Shown: piece after piece, positions 26,986 to 36,013 of the stretch | Position numbering within the stretch: position 1 is the first letter of the stretch | How the letters are laid out: the number at the start of each line of letters is the position of its first letter | DNA from: Glacieibacterium arshaanense | GTDB taxonomy: Bacteria; Pseudomonadota; Alphaproteobacteria; Sphingomonadales; Sphingomonadaceae | Length of the DNA stretch: 64,000 nucleotides | Assembly: GCF_004681125.1 (NCBI RefSeq) | Contig: NZ_SIHO01000003.1 | Span: 62,001 to 126,000 of the forward strand | Direction of reading: 5' to 3' | The notes under the pieces: model-generated | The model's database searches: none | The model's input: only the letters and a program-made list of their open reading frames with translations | Told to the model about the DNA's origin: nothing | Position numbers and translations under genes: made by a program

Positions 26986-28290
26986 TCAAACACCCAGTGC
27001 GTTGATATCCAGCGCATCTTCCAGCGCATCTACTCTGGCAACTGTTTCAGAACGACCGCGCCTCACCGCGACTTCACGCACCAGCGCCAGATAGTCGTGC
27101 ATCGCCGTCGCCTCGCTCCAGCGCGTTGCCACCGCGGCCTGGCCCGATGCACCGAGACGGTCGCGCAGCGCGGTGTCGGTGGCCAGCGTCATCACCGCGA
27201 CGCGCAGCGATTCGCTGTCGGTGAACAGCAGGCCGCCGCCGCTTTCATCCAGTATCTGGGCATAGGGGCCAAGGTCGCGGGCGATCAGCGGCGTCGCCTC
27301 GCGGAATGCTTCGAGTGCGACCATCGGGAAGACTTCGTAGCAACGCGAACAGGCGATCAGCGCGCGCGCGTTGCGGTACAGGCCGGGCAGTTTGGCGGGA
27401 TCGACCTGGCCCAGAAAATGCACATTGGCCTTGCCCTTGGCGAGTTCGTGCAGTTCGGCGCCATAATTGCCCTCGCCGGCGATCAGCAGGTCGGCGGGGA
27501 TGCGTTCGTCCCACGCCGGGATGACATCCTGCAGCCCCTTGATGACTTCAAGCCGCCCGACAAACAGAAAATACGGGCGCGGATAGGGTGACTGCGCACT
27601 GGCCCCGCGTGCTTCGGTTTCGTCGGCGGGCATGAATGATGCCATCTGCCGCATTTCGCGCTTGAAGCCGAAGGCGCGGTGGTTTTCGGCGACCGAATGG
27701 CTCAGCGCGATGAATTCGTCGACATGCGCGGCCTCGCGTTCGAGCAAGCCGGTGGAACGCCACAGCTGCGGCGGCCGATGAAACGCCAGCGAGCATTTGA
27801 AGCAGTCGCGCGCGTCACACAGCTCGCGGTTGTAGCGCCACAGCACATGGTTGGCGCACACCATCCAGTGCTCATGCGCGGTATGCAGCTTGACGGCGTC
27901 GCCGAGCGCCCAGACGCCGGGGCCGCCGACCAGCGAGATATTATGGTAGTGGATCACATCGAAGCCGCGACCCAGCAGCGCGGAAATGGCATCGCGCTGG
28001 ACGACGGGCTTGCCGATCTGCTGCGTCAGCAGCGCCGAGCCCGTCGGCCAGCGGCTCGACAGCCGGTGGACGGTAACGCCGGGCGGTTCGGGTAGCGGCG
28101 GCGGCGGTTCTTGGCCGGTCATCGCGCACCACGCATCGGCGTCATAGATGACTTCGACTTCGCAGCCGGCGCGGGCAAGTGCGTGTGCGAAACTGCGCAC
28201 ATAGCGCCCGTCGCCGCCGAAATTGCACGGCGGGTAAAAGGTCGTGACGAGAGCGACACGCAGCGGCGGTACAGGCTGCGGTTTCGCCAT
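26986..28290 (-). CDS. glycosyltransferase family 4
   Basis: A 434-residue GT-B fold glycosyltransferase. The N-terminal domain starts RVALVTTFYPPCNFGGDGRY, typical of GT4 acceptor domains; the nucleotide-sugar domain has FVGRLEVIKGLQDVIPAWDE and the E-x7-E motif EVFPMVALE. Several cysteines (CANHVLWRYNRELCDARDCF) form a cluster in the acceptor domain, which is unusual. It would transfer a sugar from a nucleotide donor at the cytoplasmic face. One base separates it from the preceding dioxygenase gene. Confidence 0.9.
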   Translation of the reverse strand: MAKPQPVPPLRVALVTTFYPPCNFGGDGRYVRSFAHALARAGCEVEVIYDADAWCAMTGQEPPPPLPEPPGVTVHRLSSRWPTGSALLTQQIGKPVVQRDAISALLGRGFDVIHYHNISLVGGPGVWALGDAVKLHTAHEHWMVCANHVLWRYNRELCDARDCFKCSLAFHRPPQLWRSTGLLEREAAHVDEFIALSHSVAENHRAFGFKREMRQMASFMPADETEARGASAQSPYPRPYFLFVGRLEVIKGLQDVIPAWDERIPADLLIAGEGNYGAELHELAKGKANVHFLGQVDPAKLPGLYRNARALIACSRCYEVFPMVALEAFREATPLIARDLGPYAQILDESGGGLLFTDSESLRVAVMTLATDTALRDRLGASGQAAVATRWSEATAMHDYLALVREVAVRRGRSETVARVDALEDALDINALGV

Positions 28291-28291
28291 G

Positions 28292-29677
28292 TCAGGCGCT
28301 GGCGTCGGCCGTCGCCTCGGCAGCCGCGACGCCGCGGATCAACCAGATCCCACCGTCGCGTTCGGTCACGCGGTAGCTGCGCAGCTTGAAGGCGTCGCAC
28401 GCCGACTTGCCGTCGGTCAGGTTGAACGCGATGCCGTGGCCCGGACAGAAAATCTGCGTCGCGTCATGATGGCCATCGACGAGATCGACCATGCGGTGCG
28501 GGCAGCGCCGGTCATAGGCGCGCAGGCCTTCGGGGCTGCGCACCAGCAGCAGCTTGAGACCCGGACCATCGACCGCGAGCTTGTCGCCGGCGGGCAGGTC
28601 GGCAACCGCGCACAACCGCGTTTCGCCCGAGGCCGCGGGTGCGTCGGCCAGCGTCAGATGGCGGGTGTGCGGATCGGGCGGCACCGGGACTTGGCCTACC
28701 GACGGCTCGCCGTGGAACTTGTCGGCGGGAAACAGCGCGATGTCGGCAAAATCGCGACGCGCCAGCGCGGTGCTCGAATACCAATGTTCTGCATTGAACG
28801 GCGCATTGTCGTTGAAGCGCGGCGCGTTGGGGTTGATGCGCATGGTCAGCGCGACGCGGGTGTCGTCCGAAATGTTGACGTGCGTGCCGTGGAGCATTTC
28901 AGGGTTGAACAGCAGCAACTGCCCGGGCTTCAAGTCGACCTTGGTCGGCGCCGGCAAATTGATGCCGGGCGCCAGATACATGCTCGACGGCTCGTAATCG
29001 ACACGGTTGCCGAACAGTTCGGGGTACAGGATGACGGTGTTGCCGGTGTTGACGCCGTCGATCGACAGCCAGACATTGAAGCCGTCATAGCTGTGGCCAT
29101 ACCAGGTATCGATGTGCGGGCCGTGGCTGCGCGCCAGCGTCGGCAGGTCGCCGTGGTAAAGGTCATCGTTGAAGGCGATCTGGTGCGCGGCGATCTTGGC
29201 GCGCTTGCGGATGCGGCGGGTAATCTGGTTGATGAAGATCGACGGCCGGCGCAGCCCGGCCTCGATCAGCCGCAGCCGCTCCTCCCAGTCCGTCGGCGGT
29301 GCGTCTTCCTTGCCGCCGACGCGCGCGACGACCTGCGGATAATGGACGCGCAGCACAATGAGCATGTCGACATAGAAGGGGTCGGGCAGCCCGATGGTCT
29401 CATGGCCGACTTCATAGGCCCAATAGTAGAGATCGTCGCGGACGCGCTTGTTGATGAAATCTTCGAGCAGCAGCACCTTCTCGACGGGGAAGTGCAGGTG
29501 CAACTTGCGCAGCCCGTCGCGTTCGACGCCGGCGCGCGCTGCCGGCCCGGCAAAATGCGCTACCCCGGCCAGAAACGCGTCATGCAGCTTGGCGAGGATG
29601 GCATCGCGGCCGGCATAGTCATCGAGGATCGCATGCTCGCCGCCGAAAACGATTGCCTGGGCATCGGCTAGTTTCAC
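28292..29677 (-). CDS. 2-oxoglutarate/Fe(II) dioxygenase fused to Rieske [2Fe-2S] domain
   Basis: A 461-residue two-domain protein. Residues about 90-285 look like a phytanoyl-CoA-dioxygenase-type domain: H188 and D190 in GPHIDTW, a distal histidine in EMLHGTH (H263 or H266) and an arginine in DDTRVALTMR. From about residue 350 a Rieske ferredoxin domain follows with ligands C392, H394, C411 and H414 (CPH-x16-CPGH). The combination is unusual because these dioxygenases normally take electrons from 2-oxoglutarate and need no Rieske centre. The start is GTG, overlapping the GT39 stop (GTGA), with GGAG upstream. The likely role is hydroxylation of a sugar or lipid intermediate. Confidence 0.82.
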   Translation of the reverse strand: MKLADAQAIVFGGEHAILDDYAGRDAILAKLHDAFLAGVAHFAGPAARAGVERDGLRKLHLHFPVEKVLLLEDFINKRVRDDLYYWAYEVGHETIGLPDPFYVDMLIVLRVHYPQVVARVGGKEDAPPTDWEERLRLIEAGLRRPSIFINQITRRIRKRAKIAAHQIAFNDDLYHGDLPTLARSHGPHIDTWYGHSYDGFNVWLSIDGVNTGNTVILYPELFGNRVDYEPSSMYLAPGINLPAPTKVDLKPGQLLLFNPEMLHGTHVNISDDTRVALTMRINPNAPRFNDNAPFNAEHWYSSTALARRDFADIALFPADKFHGEPSVGQVPVPPDPHTRHLTLADAPAASGETRLCAVADLPAGDKLAVDGPGLKLLLVRSPEGLRAYDRRCPHRMVDLVDGHHDATQIFCPGHGIAFNLTDGKSACDAFKLRSYRVTERDGGIWLIRGVAAAEATADASA

Positions 29678-31131
29678 CTGGAGGTCTCCTTCAATTCCGC
29701 CTCTGCGGTTTTGCGATATACCTTGACGGTGCCGCCGCCAAGCGTGCCGTCGAACGAAGCCGCAAGATTATATTCACGCGCGATACGCGCCATGGCTGCT
29801 TCCTGACCCGGCAAGACATGGTCATCGAACGCCGTGACGATCCAAACGCGCTGGCCCTGCAGCGCATTCAGATCCGCCTCGGTGGCGATCACCGGCCAGC
29901 CGGGTGCGAGATAGGATTTGAGCGGTGCGCTGGCCAGCCCGATCGAGGTCGCGACATCGCCCGGCGCGCGCTGCGCCGCAATGAGTGCCAGCGCGCCGGC
30001 GAAATCCTGCTTGGGCCGCGCATAGTTGCGCACCAGCAGCAGCGCAGATGCCGCCACCATGACCAGCGTGCCCGCGATCAGTAGCGCGCCCGCGAGTTTC
30101 GGGCGCCCAACACGCGCTGCCAGCCAATCGGTTAGCGCCACCGCACCGGCAGCGACGCACAGGAAGACGAAGCCGATATCGACGAAGAAATAACGCGGCC
30201 AGATACGGAAATCGAGCGCCACCAGTAGCGCCAGCGCCACCGGAATCGACAGCAGATAGACCGCGACGATGACCGGCGCCCGCCGCCGCATCGCGTTGAT
30301 GCCCAGCCCGACGAGCAGCAACGCGCCACCCAGCGCCAGCGGCGCCAGCGGGCCGAAGCTGTCGAGGCTCGCAGTGATTTCGCGCAGCGTCCGCAGCGGA
30401 TTGACCCACTCGGCCATCGCCGAACTGGTCTTGCCCGATGACACGGTGTTCATTGCCTTGAGCACCTGCGTGTAAAGCGGCAGGTGCAGCAGCAAGGTCA
30501 GCAACCCGCCGACGACAAAGCCATAGACCGGGCGCCAGTCGCGCTGGCCGCGAACCCACACGACGACATAGACCAGCGCATGCGCGGCGAAGAAGAACCC
30601 TGCCGACAGATGCGTGTACATCGCCGCTGCAACGCAAATGCCGTAGCCGGTCCAAACGCTCAGTCTGGGGTTATGCAGCCCGCGCGCCAAGAGTAGCGTC
30701 GCGAGCGACGTCCAGAACAGCAGCGCGGTATAGCCACGCGCGTTCTGCGAGAACCAGACATGGTGATACGAAATCGCCAGCAGCAGCACCGCGAGCAAAG
30801 AGGCGCGTCGGCCGGCAGCCTCGCGGCCGATAAGCCACAGCACGACCAGGCTGGCGACGCCGTAGAGCATTGCCGGCAGCCGTAGCGCCCAGGCGCTTTC
30901 GCCGAACGCCAGGATCGAAGCACGTGCCTGCAGCGAATAGAACATGTGGTTGTTGAGCGAAGAAAAGTCGCCGACGAGGTCGCCATAGGGTTTGCGGACA
31001 AAGTCGGTCAGCGTCAGGATTTCGTCATACCAAAGCGGCGCATTGAGCCCGATGACGCGCAGCACCAGCGCCAGCAGCAATATTGCCGCAAGCGCCAGCC
31101 ACTCGTTGCGGCTGACCGGCTCAGCCGCCAC
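29674..31131 (-). CDS. GT39/ArnT-like membrane glycosyltransferase
   Basis: A 485-residue polytopic GT-C fold enzyme. The first periplasmic loop carries the acidic motif PLWYDEILTLTDF, as in protein-mannosyl and ArnT-type transferases that use polyprenyl-phosphate sugars. About eleven transmembrane helices follow, and a C-terminal soluble domain begins near residue 390. It would transfer a sugar to a glycan or lipid on the periplasmic side. The GTG start lies inside the end of the pyruvyl transferase gene (11-base overlap). Confidence 0.87.
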   Translation of the reverse strand: MAAEPVSRNEWLALAAILLLALVLRVIGLNAPLWYDEILTLTDFVRKPYGDLVGDFSSLNNHMFYSLQARASILAFGESAWALRLPAMLYGVASLVVLWLIGREAAGRRASLLAVLLLAISYHHVWFSQNARGYTALLFWTSLATLLLARGLHNPRLSVWTGYGICVAAAMYTHLSAGFFFAAHALVYVVVWVRGQRDWRPVYGFVVGGLLTLLLHLPLYTQVLKAMNTVSSGKTSSAMAEWVNPLRTLREITASLDSFGPLAPLALGGALLLVGLGINAMRRRAPVIVAVYLLSIPVALALLVALDFRIWPRYFFVDIGFVFLCVAAGAVALTDWLAARVGRPKLAGALLIAGTLVMVAASALLLVRNYARPKQDFAGALALIAAQRAPGDVATSIGLASAPLKSYLAPGWPVIATEADLNALQGQRVWIVTAFDDHVLPGQEAAMARIAREYNLAASFDGTLGGGTVKVYRKTAEAELKETSR

Positions 31132-32092
31132 GGCCGGCCTCGAGCGTCTGCCCCAGCGATGATTTCCAACGCGCGATGGCTTCGACCGGCGGGGTGACGG
31201 AAATTGCCAGATCGCCGTCGATCATCGCCTCCAATCGCGCAAAATCATCGCGCGCCGCCGTCGGCAGGTTGAAGTCGCGACCCATTTCCTGCGCGCGGTT
31301 GTCGATTTCGACGATGATGGCGCGGCGGCCGTGCTGCAGCGCGCGGATGCCGCCGTGCAGCCGGTTGCCGACATAGTCGAGGCTCGGCGCCTCGCGCAGC
31401 AGCCGGTCATAGGCCGACAGGCTGGGCTCAAGGATGCGGATGTCGTCGCCAAAGCTGCGCAGCCAGTCATGGTCCTCGGCAGTCTGCACCCAGGCGTGGA
31501 TGACTTTATAGCGCGACCGCAGCGTTTCGATCAGCCGGCCGTCGGCGGCGCGGTCGGGGATATAGGTGTTGAGCGTGGTGACCACCTCGTCGGCGCGGGC
31601 GCGCGGCAACGCGGCGCAACGCTCGGGCGACAGGTTCCACAGTGTCGGGCAGCCGGTGTTGACGGTGTTGGTAATGCCGATGGCGGCAAGCATCGCCTGC
31701 GCCTGGCTGTCGCGCACCGAATGCAGCGCCGTAGGATGCAGCACGCGGCGCAGCAGCCAGCGCGTGTAGGGGTCGGGCTTCATCTGGTGCTGGTACCAAC
31801 CCACCCCCATCAGCACGACGTTCATGCCGAGGAACGCATCGCGCGGGCTGAGCCGCCATACCGAGCGTAGCCACTGGTGCGATGAAATCAGGTTCGATCC
31901 GCCCGCGACCACCAGATCGGCGGCCTGCACCATCGCCCGGCCCTTGGCGCCCATCGTGTCATGGCTGGCGACGCTGGCGACCAGTACGTCCTTCAACGGC
32001 CGGTCGAGTTGTTCGCGCACCGCTTCCATGATGATCTGGTCGCCGATGTTGGTCGAAGCGACTGACGTGTCGAGCAGGACCGCGCGCTTCAT
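31121..32092 (-). CDS. polysaccharide pyruvyl transferase family protein
   Basis: A 323-residue protein of the polysaccharide pyruvyl transferase family. The N-terminal STNIGDQIIMEAV carries the family GDxxI-type signature and the C-terminal YVGNRLHGGIRALQHGRRAI matches the conserved donor-site histidine region. The family adds ketal-linked pyruvate, making the glycan acidic, though some members have other activities. The ATG at 32092 overlaps the methyltransferase stop; the open frame upstream of it is not coding. Confidence 0.87.
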   Translation of the reverse strand: MKRAVLLDTSVASTNIGDQIIMEAVREQLDRPLKDVLVASVASHDTMGAKGRAMVQAADLVVAGGSNLISSHQWLRSVWRLSPRDAFLGMNVVLMGVGWYQHQMKPDPYTRWLLRRVLHPTALHSVRDSQAQAMLAAIGITNTVNTGCPTLWNLSPERCAALPRARADEVVTTLNTYIPDRAADGRLIETLRSRYKVIHAWVQTAEDHDWLRSFGDDIRILEPSLSAYDRLLREAPSLDYVGNRLHGGIRALQHGRRAIIVEIDNRAQEMGRDFNLPTAARDDFARLEAMIDGDLAISVTPPVEAIARWKSSLGQTLEAGRGG

Positions 32093-32862
32093 GCGTTTGC
32101 CTTGGTGATGCGCGCGCCGATGATGACCTCGAAATCGGGGTCGCAGAAATCGAGTTCGTCGGGTTCGAGCTCCTCGAGCGCCAGCCCCTGCAGATAGGCG
32201 GTCGCCGACAGCACATTGCCGTACGGTGTGACGACCGCGGTCGATCCAGGGAAGCGCTCGGCGGCCAGCCGTTCGACGGCGGGCGCGGTCAGCCGCCAAT
32301 ATTCGCCCCAGTCGTCGCGGCCCAGTCGCCGGCCGATCTTGGAGATGCCCGAGGTCGTCAGCAGCAGCACGCCACCGGGCTTGAGGATACGGTGCAGGGT
32401 GTCGAGCGCGGCATTCATGTCCCAGATCATCTGCAGCGTCTGCGTGAAGATGATGCAGTCAAAGCTGTTGTCGGGAATGTGCGGTGCATTGGTCAGGTCG
32501 GCGACGATGGTGGCGTCGGGATTGCCTTCAACATAGTGCAGCACTTCGGGTTGGGTGACGCGGCCCTGGCCGTATTTGTTGATGTAGAACGGGTCGCCGA
32601 GTTCGAGCGTGCGGCCCCGAATTGCATCGGCATTGGCCGCCAGAAACGCCTCGATATAGTGGCGGTCGATCGGCCGGCCGCGCTCCATGCCGAAGCTGGC
32701 GCTGACTGGGGTAACGCGGCGCAGGTCGCCGAAGCTGACGCTGCCGCGACGCGGCCATTGCAGCCCGTATTTGCGCCGCATGCTGCCGATCCACGCGCGC
32801 TGGCGCGGGGAGAGCAGCCGCCGGAGCAGGCTGTCCTGGCTGCCTTTGCCTGCGTCAGCCAA
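32089..32862 (-). CDS. class I SAM-dependent methyltransferase
   Basis: About 257 residues. A basic N-terminal region is followed by a methyltransferase fold: GRTLELGDPFY at the motif I position (atypical, with ELGD rather than DxGxG), ATIVADLTNAPHIPDNSFD and CIIFTQTLQMIWD as motifs II-IV, and HRILKPGGVLLLTTSG. It probably methylates a sugar or other small group in the glycan pathway. The start is uncertain: TTG 32862 overlaps the deacetylase stop, in line with the coupling seen through this operon, but an internal ATG could also serve. Confidence 0.75.
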   Translation of the reverse strand: MADAGKGSQDSLLRRLLSPRQRAWIGSMRRKYGLQWPRRGSVSFGDLRRVTPVSASFGMERGRPIDRHYIEAFLAANADAIRGRTLELGDPFYINKYGQGRVTQPEVLHYVEGNPDATIVADLTNAPHIPDNSFDCIIFTQTLQMIWDMNAALDTLHRILKPGGVLLLTTSGISKIGRRLGRDDWGEYWRLTAPAVERLAAERFPGSTAVVTPYGNVLSATAYLQGLALEELEPDELDFCDPDFEVIIGARITKANA

Positions 32863-33598
32863 ACCCGCCTCCCAGTTTTTCGCGCAAGGTCCGCAGCCCC
32901 TGCCGGACGCGCAGATAGCCATTGCGGCCGTCGAGCAGCCCGCGCCAGTGCCGCCGGTCGCGGAAATAATGCATCTCGATGCGCGGCAGGTCGTGTGCGT
33001 CGCGCCGCTGCTGCGCGCGCCCCAGCCGCGTGCCGAAACCGAAGCGGTAGTGCCGCGCGATGGTGGCAACGACCGCCGCGTTGACCGCGCCATAGGGGGC
33101 GGCAAAGCTGGTGACCGGCGCGCCGGTCCACGCTGCCAGTTCGGGGGCGCAATCGGCGATTTCGCGTTCGCAGGCGGCGGTGTCGATGCGCGTCAGATTG
33201 GCGTGGGTGCGGCTATGGCCGCCGAACTCGAACCCGGCTTGCGCCAATGCGGCAATGTCATTTGCGGCCATCAACCGGCGGAGCGGCACATCGGCGCCTT
33301 CCCAATCCTCCGACCCGCCGATGCGCGCGGTCGGCACGAACACCAGCGCGCTGAAGCCATGCTGCTTCAAGATTGGCGCGGCAGTTTCGGCAAAGTCGGC
33401 GAACGCATCATCGAAGGTAATCAGCACCTGCTTGCCCGCCGGTGCACCGTCCCACCAGCGCCCGAAGTCATCGAGCCGCTGGCTGGCATAGCCGGCGTCG
33501 GCGAGCTCGGCCATCTGCATCGCGAAGGTGGCGGGCGCAATGCTTGTCGGCCCGACGTTCGCCGAGATCGAATGGTAAGTGAGCACCAGCCCCGACAT
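32855..33598 (-). CDS. polysaccharide deacetylase (NodB-like)
   Basis: A 247-residue cytosolic carbohydrate esterase family 4 type protein with no signal peptide. The metal-binding motif is LITFDDAFADF and the histidine pair lies in GGHSRTHANL, with SFAAPYGAVN as the later active-site loop. It would remove N-acetyl groups from a sugar intermediate inside the cell, as expected before further modification. The ATG at 33598 overlaps the flavoprotein stop (TGATG) and fixes the start. Confidence 0.88.
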   Translation of the reverse strand: MSGLVLTYHSISANVGPTSIAPATFAMQMAELADAGYASQRLDDFGRWWDGAPAGKQVLITFDDAFADFAETAAPILKQHGFSALVFVPTARIGGSEDWEGADVPLRRLMAANDIAALAQAGFEFGGHSRTHANLTRIDTAACEREIADCAPELAAWTGAPVTSFAAPYGAVNAAVVATIARHYRFGFGTRLGRAQQRRDAHDLPRIEMHYFRDRRHWRGLLDGRNGYLRVRQGLRTLREKLGGGFG

Positions 33599-35034
33599 CA
33601 GTCCTCGACGACATGCGTTTCGAAGACCGCGCGATAGTCGTGCCACTTGGCGCTGTCGAAGCTCCCGTCGGGACGCAGGCAATCGACCGCGCCATGCGCC
33701 ATCGCCAGCGCGTGATGCGTGTTGTCGTGCGCAAACAGCCCCTGGCGCCCGAAGGTCAGCAGGCCATCAAAACCTTCGAGCCACTTGTCCATGACCGCAA
33801 GATCGGCTTCGAAGCTGCGGTCATAGACCGGATAGGCATAGCCCAGCCGCTTGGTGTGCGTGGCGCGCACTTTGGCGGTCACCGGCAGCCCGACGCCGCC
33901 GAGCCATTCGCACAGCTTGGCGCCAAGTTCGTCGTCGGACAGCGCCCACAGTGGCTCGTGCGGATCGCACGGCAGTTCGGCGCACAGGATGGTGACGCCG
34001 TGGGGCTCGGTGCTCGCCGAATAATTCTTGGGCTCCGACAGGCGCGAGATCGGCACCGCGATTTCGGGGAAGTAGTGCGCGTCATACTCGGTGAACTGCT
34101 GCGTTTCGAGCACGAGATAGATGAGGATCATGCCGCGGTAGCGGATGCGTGCAGCCGCCGCCGCGACTTCGGGCGGTGCCGGCGGGTCCATCATCTTGAC
34201 CAGCGCGGTAATTGGCAGCGTCGACCAGACGACATCGCTTTCAACGCGGGTTTCGGTGTCGCCACGCTTCCAGCGCACCGCGGTCACCTTGCCGTCCTTG
34301 TGCTCGACGGCGCTGACTGCGGCTTCGAGTTCGAAACGCGCGTCGCGGGCTTCGGCGCGGGCACGTAGCGAATCGCTGATCTGGCCAAAGCCCAGCCTCG
34401 GGTAGAAAAACCCGCCGGTCATCGGCTTCTTGAGGCCCGGCACCTGGCCGAGGATCTTCTTGATGATCTTGCCGACCGAACTGCCCGAAATGCGCTTTTG
34501 CGCTAGCGTCACCGCGAGTTCCTCGGGAGGCAGCGCCCAGAGCTTGCGCATATAGGGGAAGTAAAAGCTTTCGCTCATCGCCGGGCCGAGGCCGGTGAGC
34601 AGCACGCTGGCAAAGGTTTCGGGGCCTTCGGGTTTGCGGCGCAGCTTCTTCGTCGCGGCGTCCCAGAACAGCGAAAAGGTGAAGCCCTTGGGCAGCTTGA
34701 GCACCAGATCGACAGGCTTCAAGGGGAAATGAATCCAGCGCTTCTGCAGCCGGATGCGGCCGTGGCGCGGGCGCCACAACAGGTCGGGCCCCACGGCGTC
34801 CTGGATCATCGCCAGAATGTGCGGCTCGCAGGCGGGGTGCAGGCGGTGGCTGCCGAAATCGCAGTGGATGCCCTCGAGATCGAAGCTGCCCGAGTTGCCG
34901 CCGACGCGCGGCGCGCGTTCGAGCGCGACGATCGACTGCGCTTTGCCGCTGTTCGCCAGCATCAGCGCCGCGCCGACACCGGCGGGGCCGGCACCGAGGA
35001 TGGTCACGCGGGGTTTGGCAGCGTCAGCCTTCAT
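33598..35034 (-). CDS. FAD-dependent oxidoreductase, UDP-galactopyranose-mutase/amine-oxidase type
   Basis: A 478-residue flavoprotein. The dinucleotide site VTILGAGPAGVGAALML opens the protein, with the second FAD motif RVGGNSGSFD close behind and a C-terminal FAD contact region around LLTFGRQGLFAHDN. The body resembles the NAD(P)-binding protoporphyrinogen-oxidase/UGM-like group seen in surface polysaccharide loci. The substrate is unknown. A second protein of the same broad type lies at 39702-41216, so the locus holds two. It overlaps the UPF0104 gene by 11 bases. Confidence 0.83.
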   Translation of the reverse strand: MKADAAKPRVTILGAGPAGVGAALMLANSGKAQSIVALERAPRVGGNSGSFDLEGIHCDFGSHRLHPACEPHILAMIQDAVGPDLLWRPRHGRIRLQKRWIHFPLKPVDLVLKLPKGFTFSLFWDAATKKLRRKPEGPETFASVLLTGLGPAMSESFYFPYMRKLWALPPEELAVTLAQKRISGSSVGKIIKKILGQVPGLKKPMTGGFFYPRLGFGQISDSLRARAEARDARFELEAAVSAVEHKDGKVTAVRWKRGDTETRVESDVVWSTLPITALVKMMDPPAPPEVAAAAARIRYRGMILIYLVLETQQFTEYDAHYFPEIAVPISRLSEPKNYSASTEPHGVTILCAELPCDPHEPLWALSDDELGAKLCEWLGGVGLPVTAKVRATHTKRLGYAYPVYDRSFEADLAVMDKWLEGFDGLLTFGRQGLFAHDNTHHALAMAHGAVDCLRPDGSFDSAKWHDYRAVFETHVVED

Positions 35035-36013
35035 GCACTTGTTCCAGCTTTTTCAATTTGGGGGAGGGCCAGCGCAACTGCACCAGAAAGCCGATCAAGC
35101 CACTGGCATAGAGCACCGTCTGCCACACTAACCCGATGGCGACGACCTGCGCCGGATCGGCGCCGAACGGCTTCATCAACGCCGCCATGCTGGCTTCGCG
35201 CACGCCGAGCCCGCCGAGGCTGATCGGCGCGATGGCGATGATTTTCGCCGTCGACCAGGCGTAGAACCACGCGGCGGTCGGCGCCTCGACGTGGGCCGCC
35301 TGCGCGAACGCGACATTGATCAGGATGAACAGGCATTGCACCGCCATCGAAATGCCGAGGCAGGCGAGCAGCAGTCCCGGCGTGCGCGCCAGGTCGGCGA
35401 GCACCGCGACGATGCGCGCCACCAGCTTGAAGACCTTGCCGCCGCTGCGGCGCGCCAGTGCATGGTCGAGCGGAATCGCCACCGCAAAGCCGATGATGAC
35501 GGCCGCGACGCCTGCCAGCATCAGCAGCCGCAGCGCTTGCGGATCGCCGAGTTCGGGGCGCCACGCGACATAGGCGCCGACCAGCGCGATGAGCAGCAGA
35601 CCGACGGTATCAAGCAACCGGTCGGCGACCGAGCCGATAGCAAGCTGCGCCTTGTCCTGCGCCTGCGGCATCACCAGCCCGGCCCGCACGACATCGCCGC
35701 CAGCAACACCCGGCAGTGCCAGGTTCGCCGCCAGCCCGGCGAGATGCGCGCGAAACGCTGCACCAAAGCCGATGCCGGGACCGATGAGTAGTCGCCATTT
35801 CGCAGCCGCCGCCGCATGGCCGAGCAGGAACAACGCCAGTGCCGCGAGCCAGAGCGCCGGCGACAGCGCGCGCGCGGCGGCCCAGACCTGCTTGAACGGC
35901 ACGAAATGGAAAATCAGCGCCAGCACAACGGCGCTGACGCCGACGCGGACCAGCCAGATGACAGGTAGCTTACGGGCAGGCAGCTTGTCTGTTGGCGGGG
36001 CAGCGACGCTCAT
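35024..36013 (-). CDS. UPF0104/lysylphosphatidylglycerol-synthase-like membrane protein
   Basis: A 329-residue polytopic inner-membrane protein with about eight transmembrane segments. Features such as PALWLAALALFLLGHAAAA and GLAANLALPGVAGGDVVRAG match the AglD/MprF-like flippase domain family (UPF0104), and ISLGGLGVREASMAALM is a strong family signature. These proteins often move or synthesise lipid-linked glycosyl carriers next to GT2 genes of the GtrB/DPM1 type, exactly the arrangement here. The ATG at 36013 overlaps the GT2 stop (ATGA). Confidence 0.87.
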   Translation of the reverse strand: MSVAAPPTDKLPARKLPVIWLVRVGVSAVVLALIFHFVPFKQVWAAARALSPALWLAALALFLLGHAAAAAKWRLLIGPGIGFGAAFRAHLAGLAANLALPGVAGGDVVRAGLVMPQAQDKAQLAIGSVADRLLDTVGLLLIALVGAYVAWRPELGDPQALRLLMLAGVAAVIIGFAVAIPLDHALARRSGGKVFKLVARIVAVLADLARTPGLLLACLGISMAVQCLFILINVAFAQAAHVEAPTAAWFYAWSTAKIIAIAPISLGGLGVREASMAALMKPFGADPAQVVAIGLVWQTVLYASGLIGFLVQLRWPSPKLKKLEQVHEG

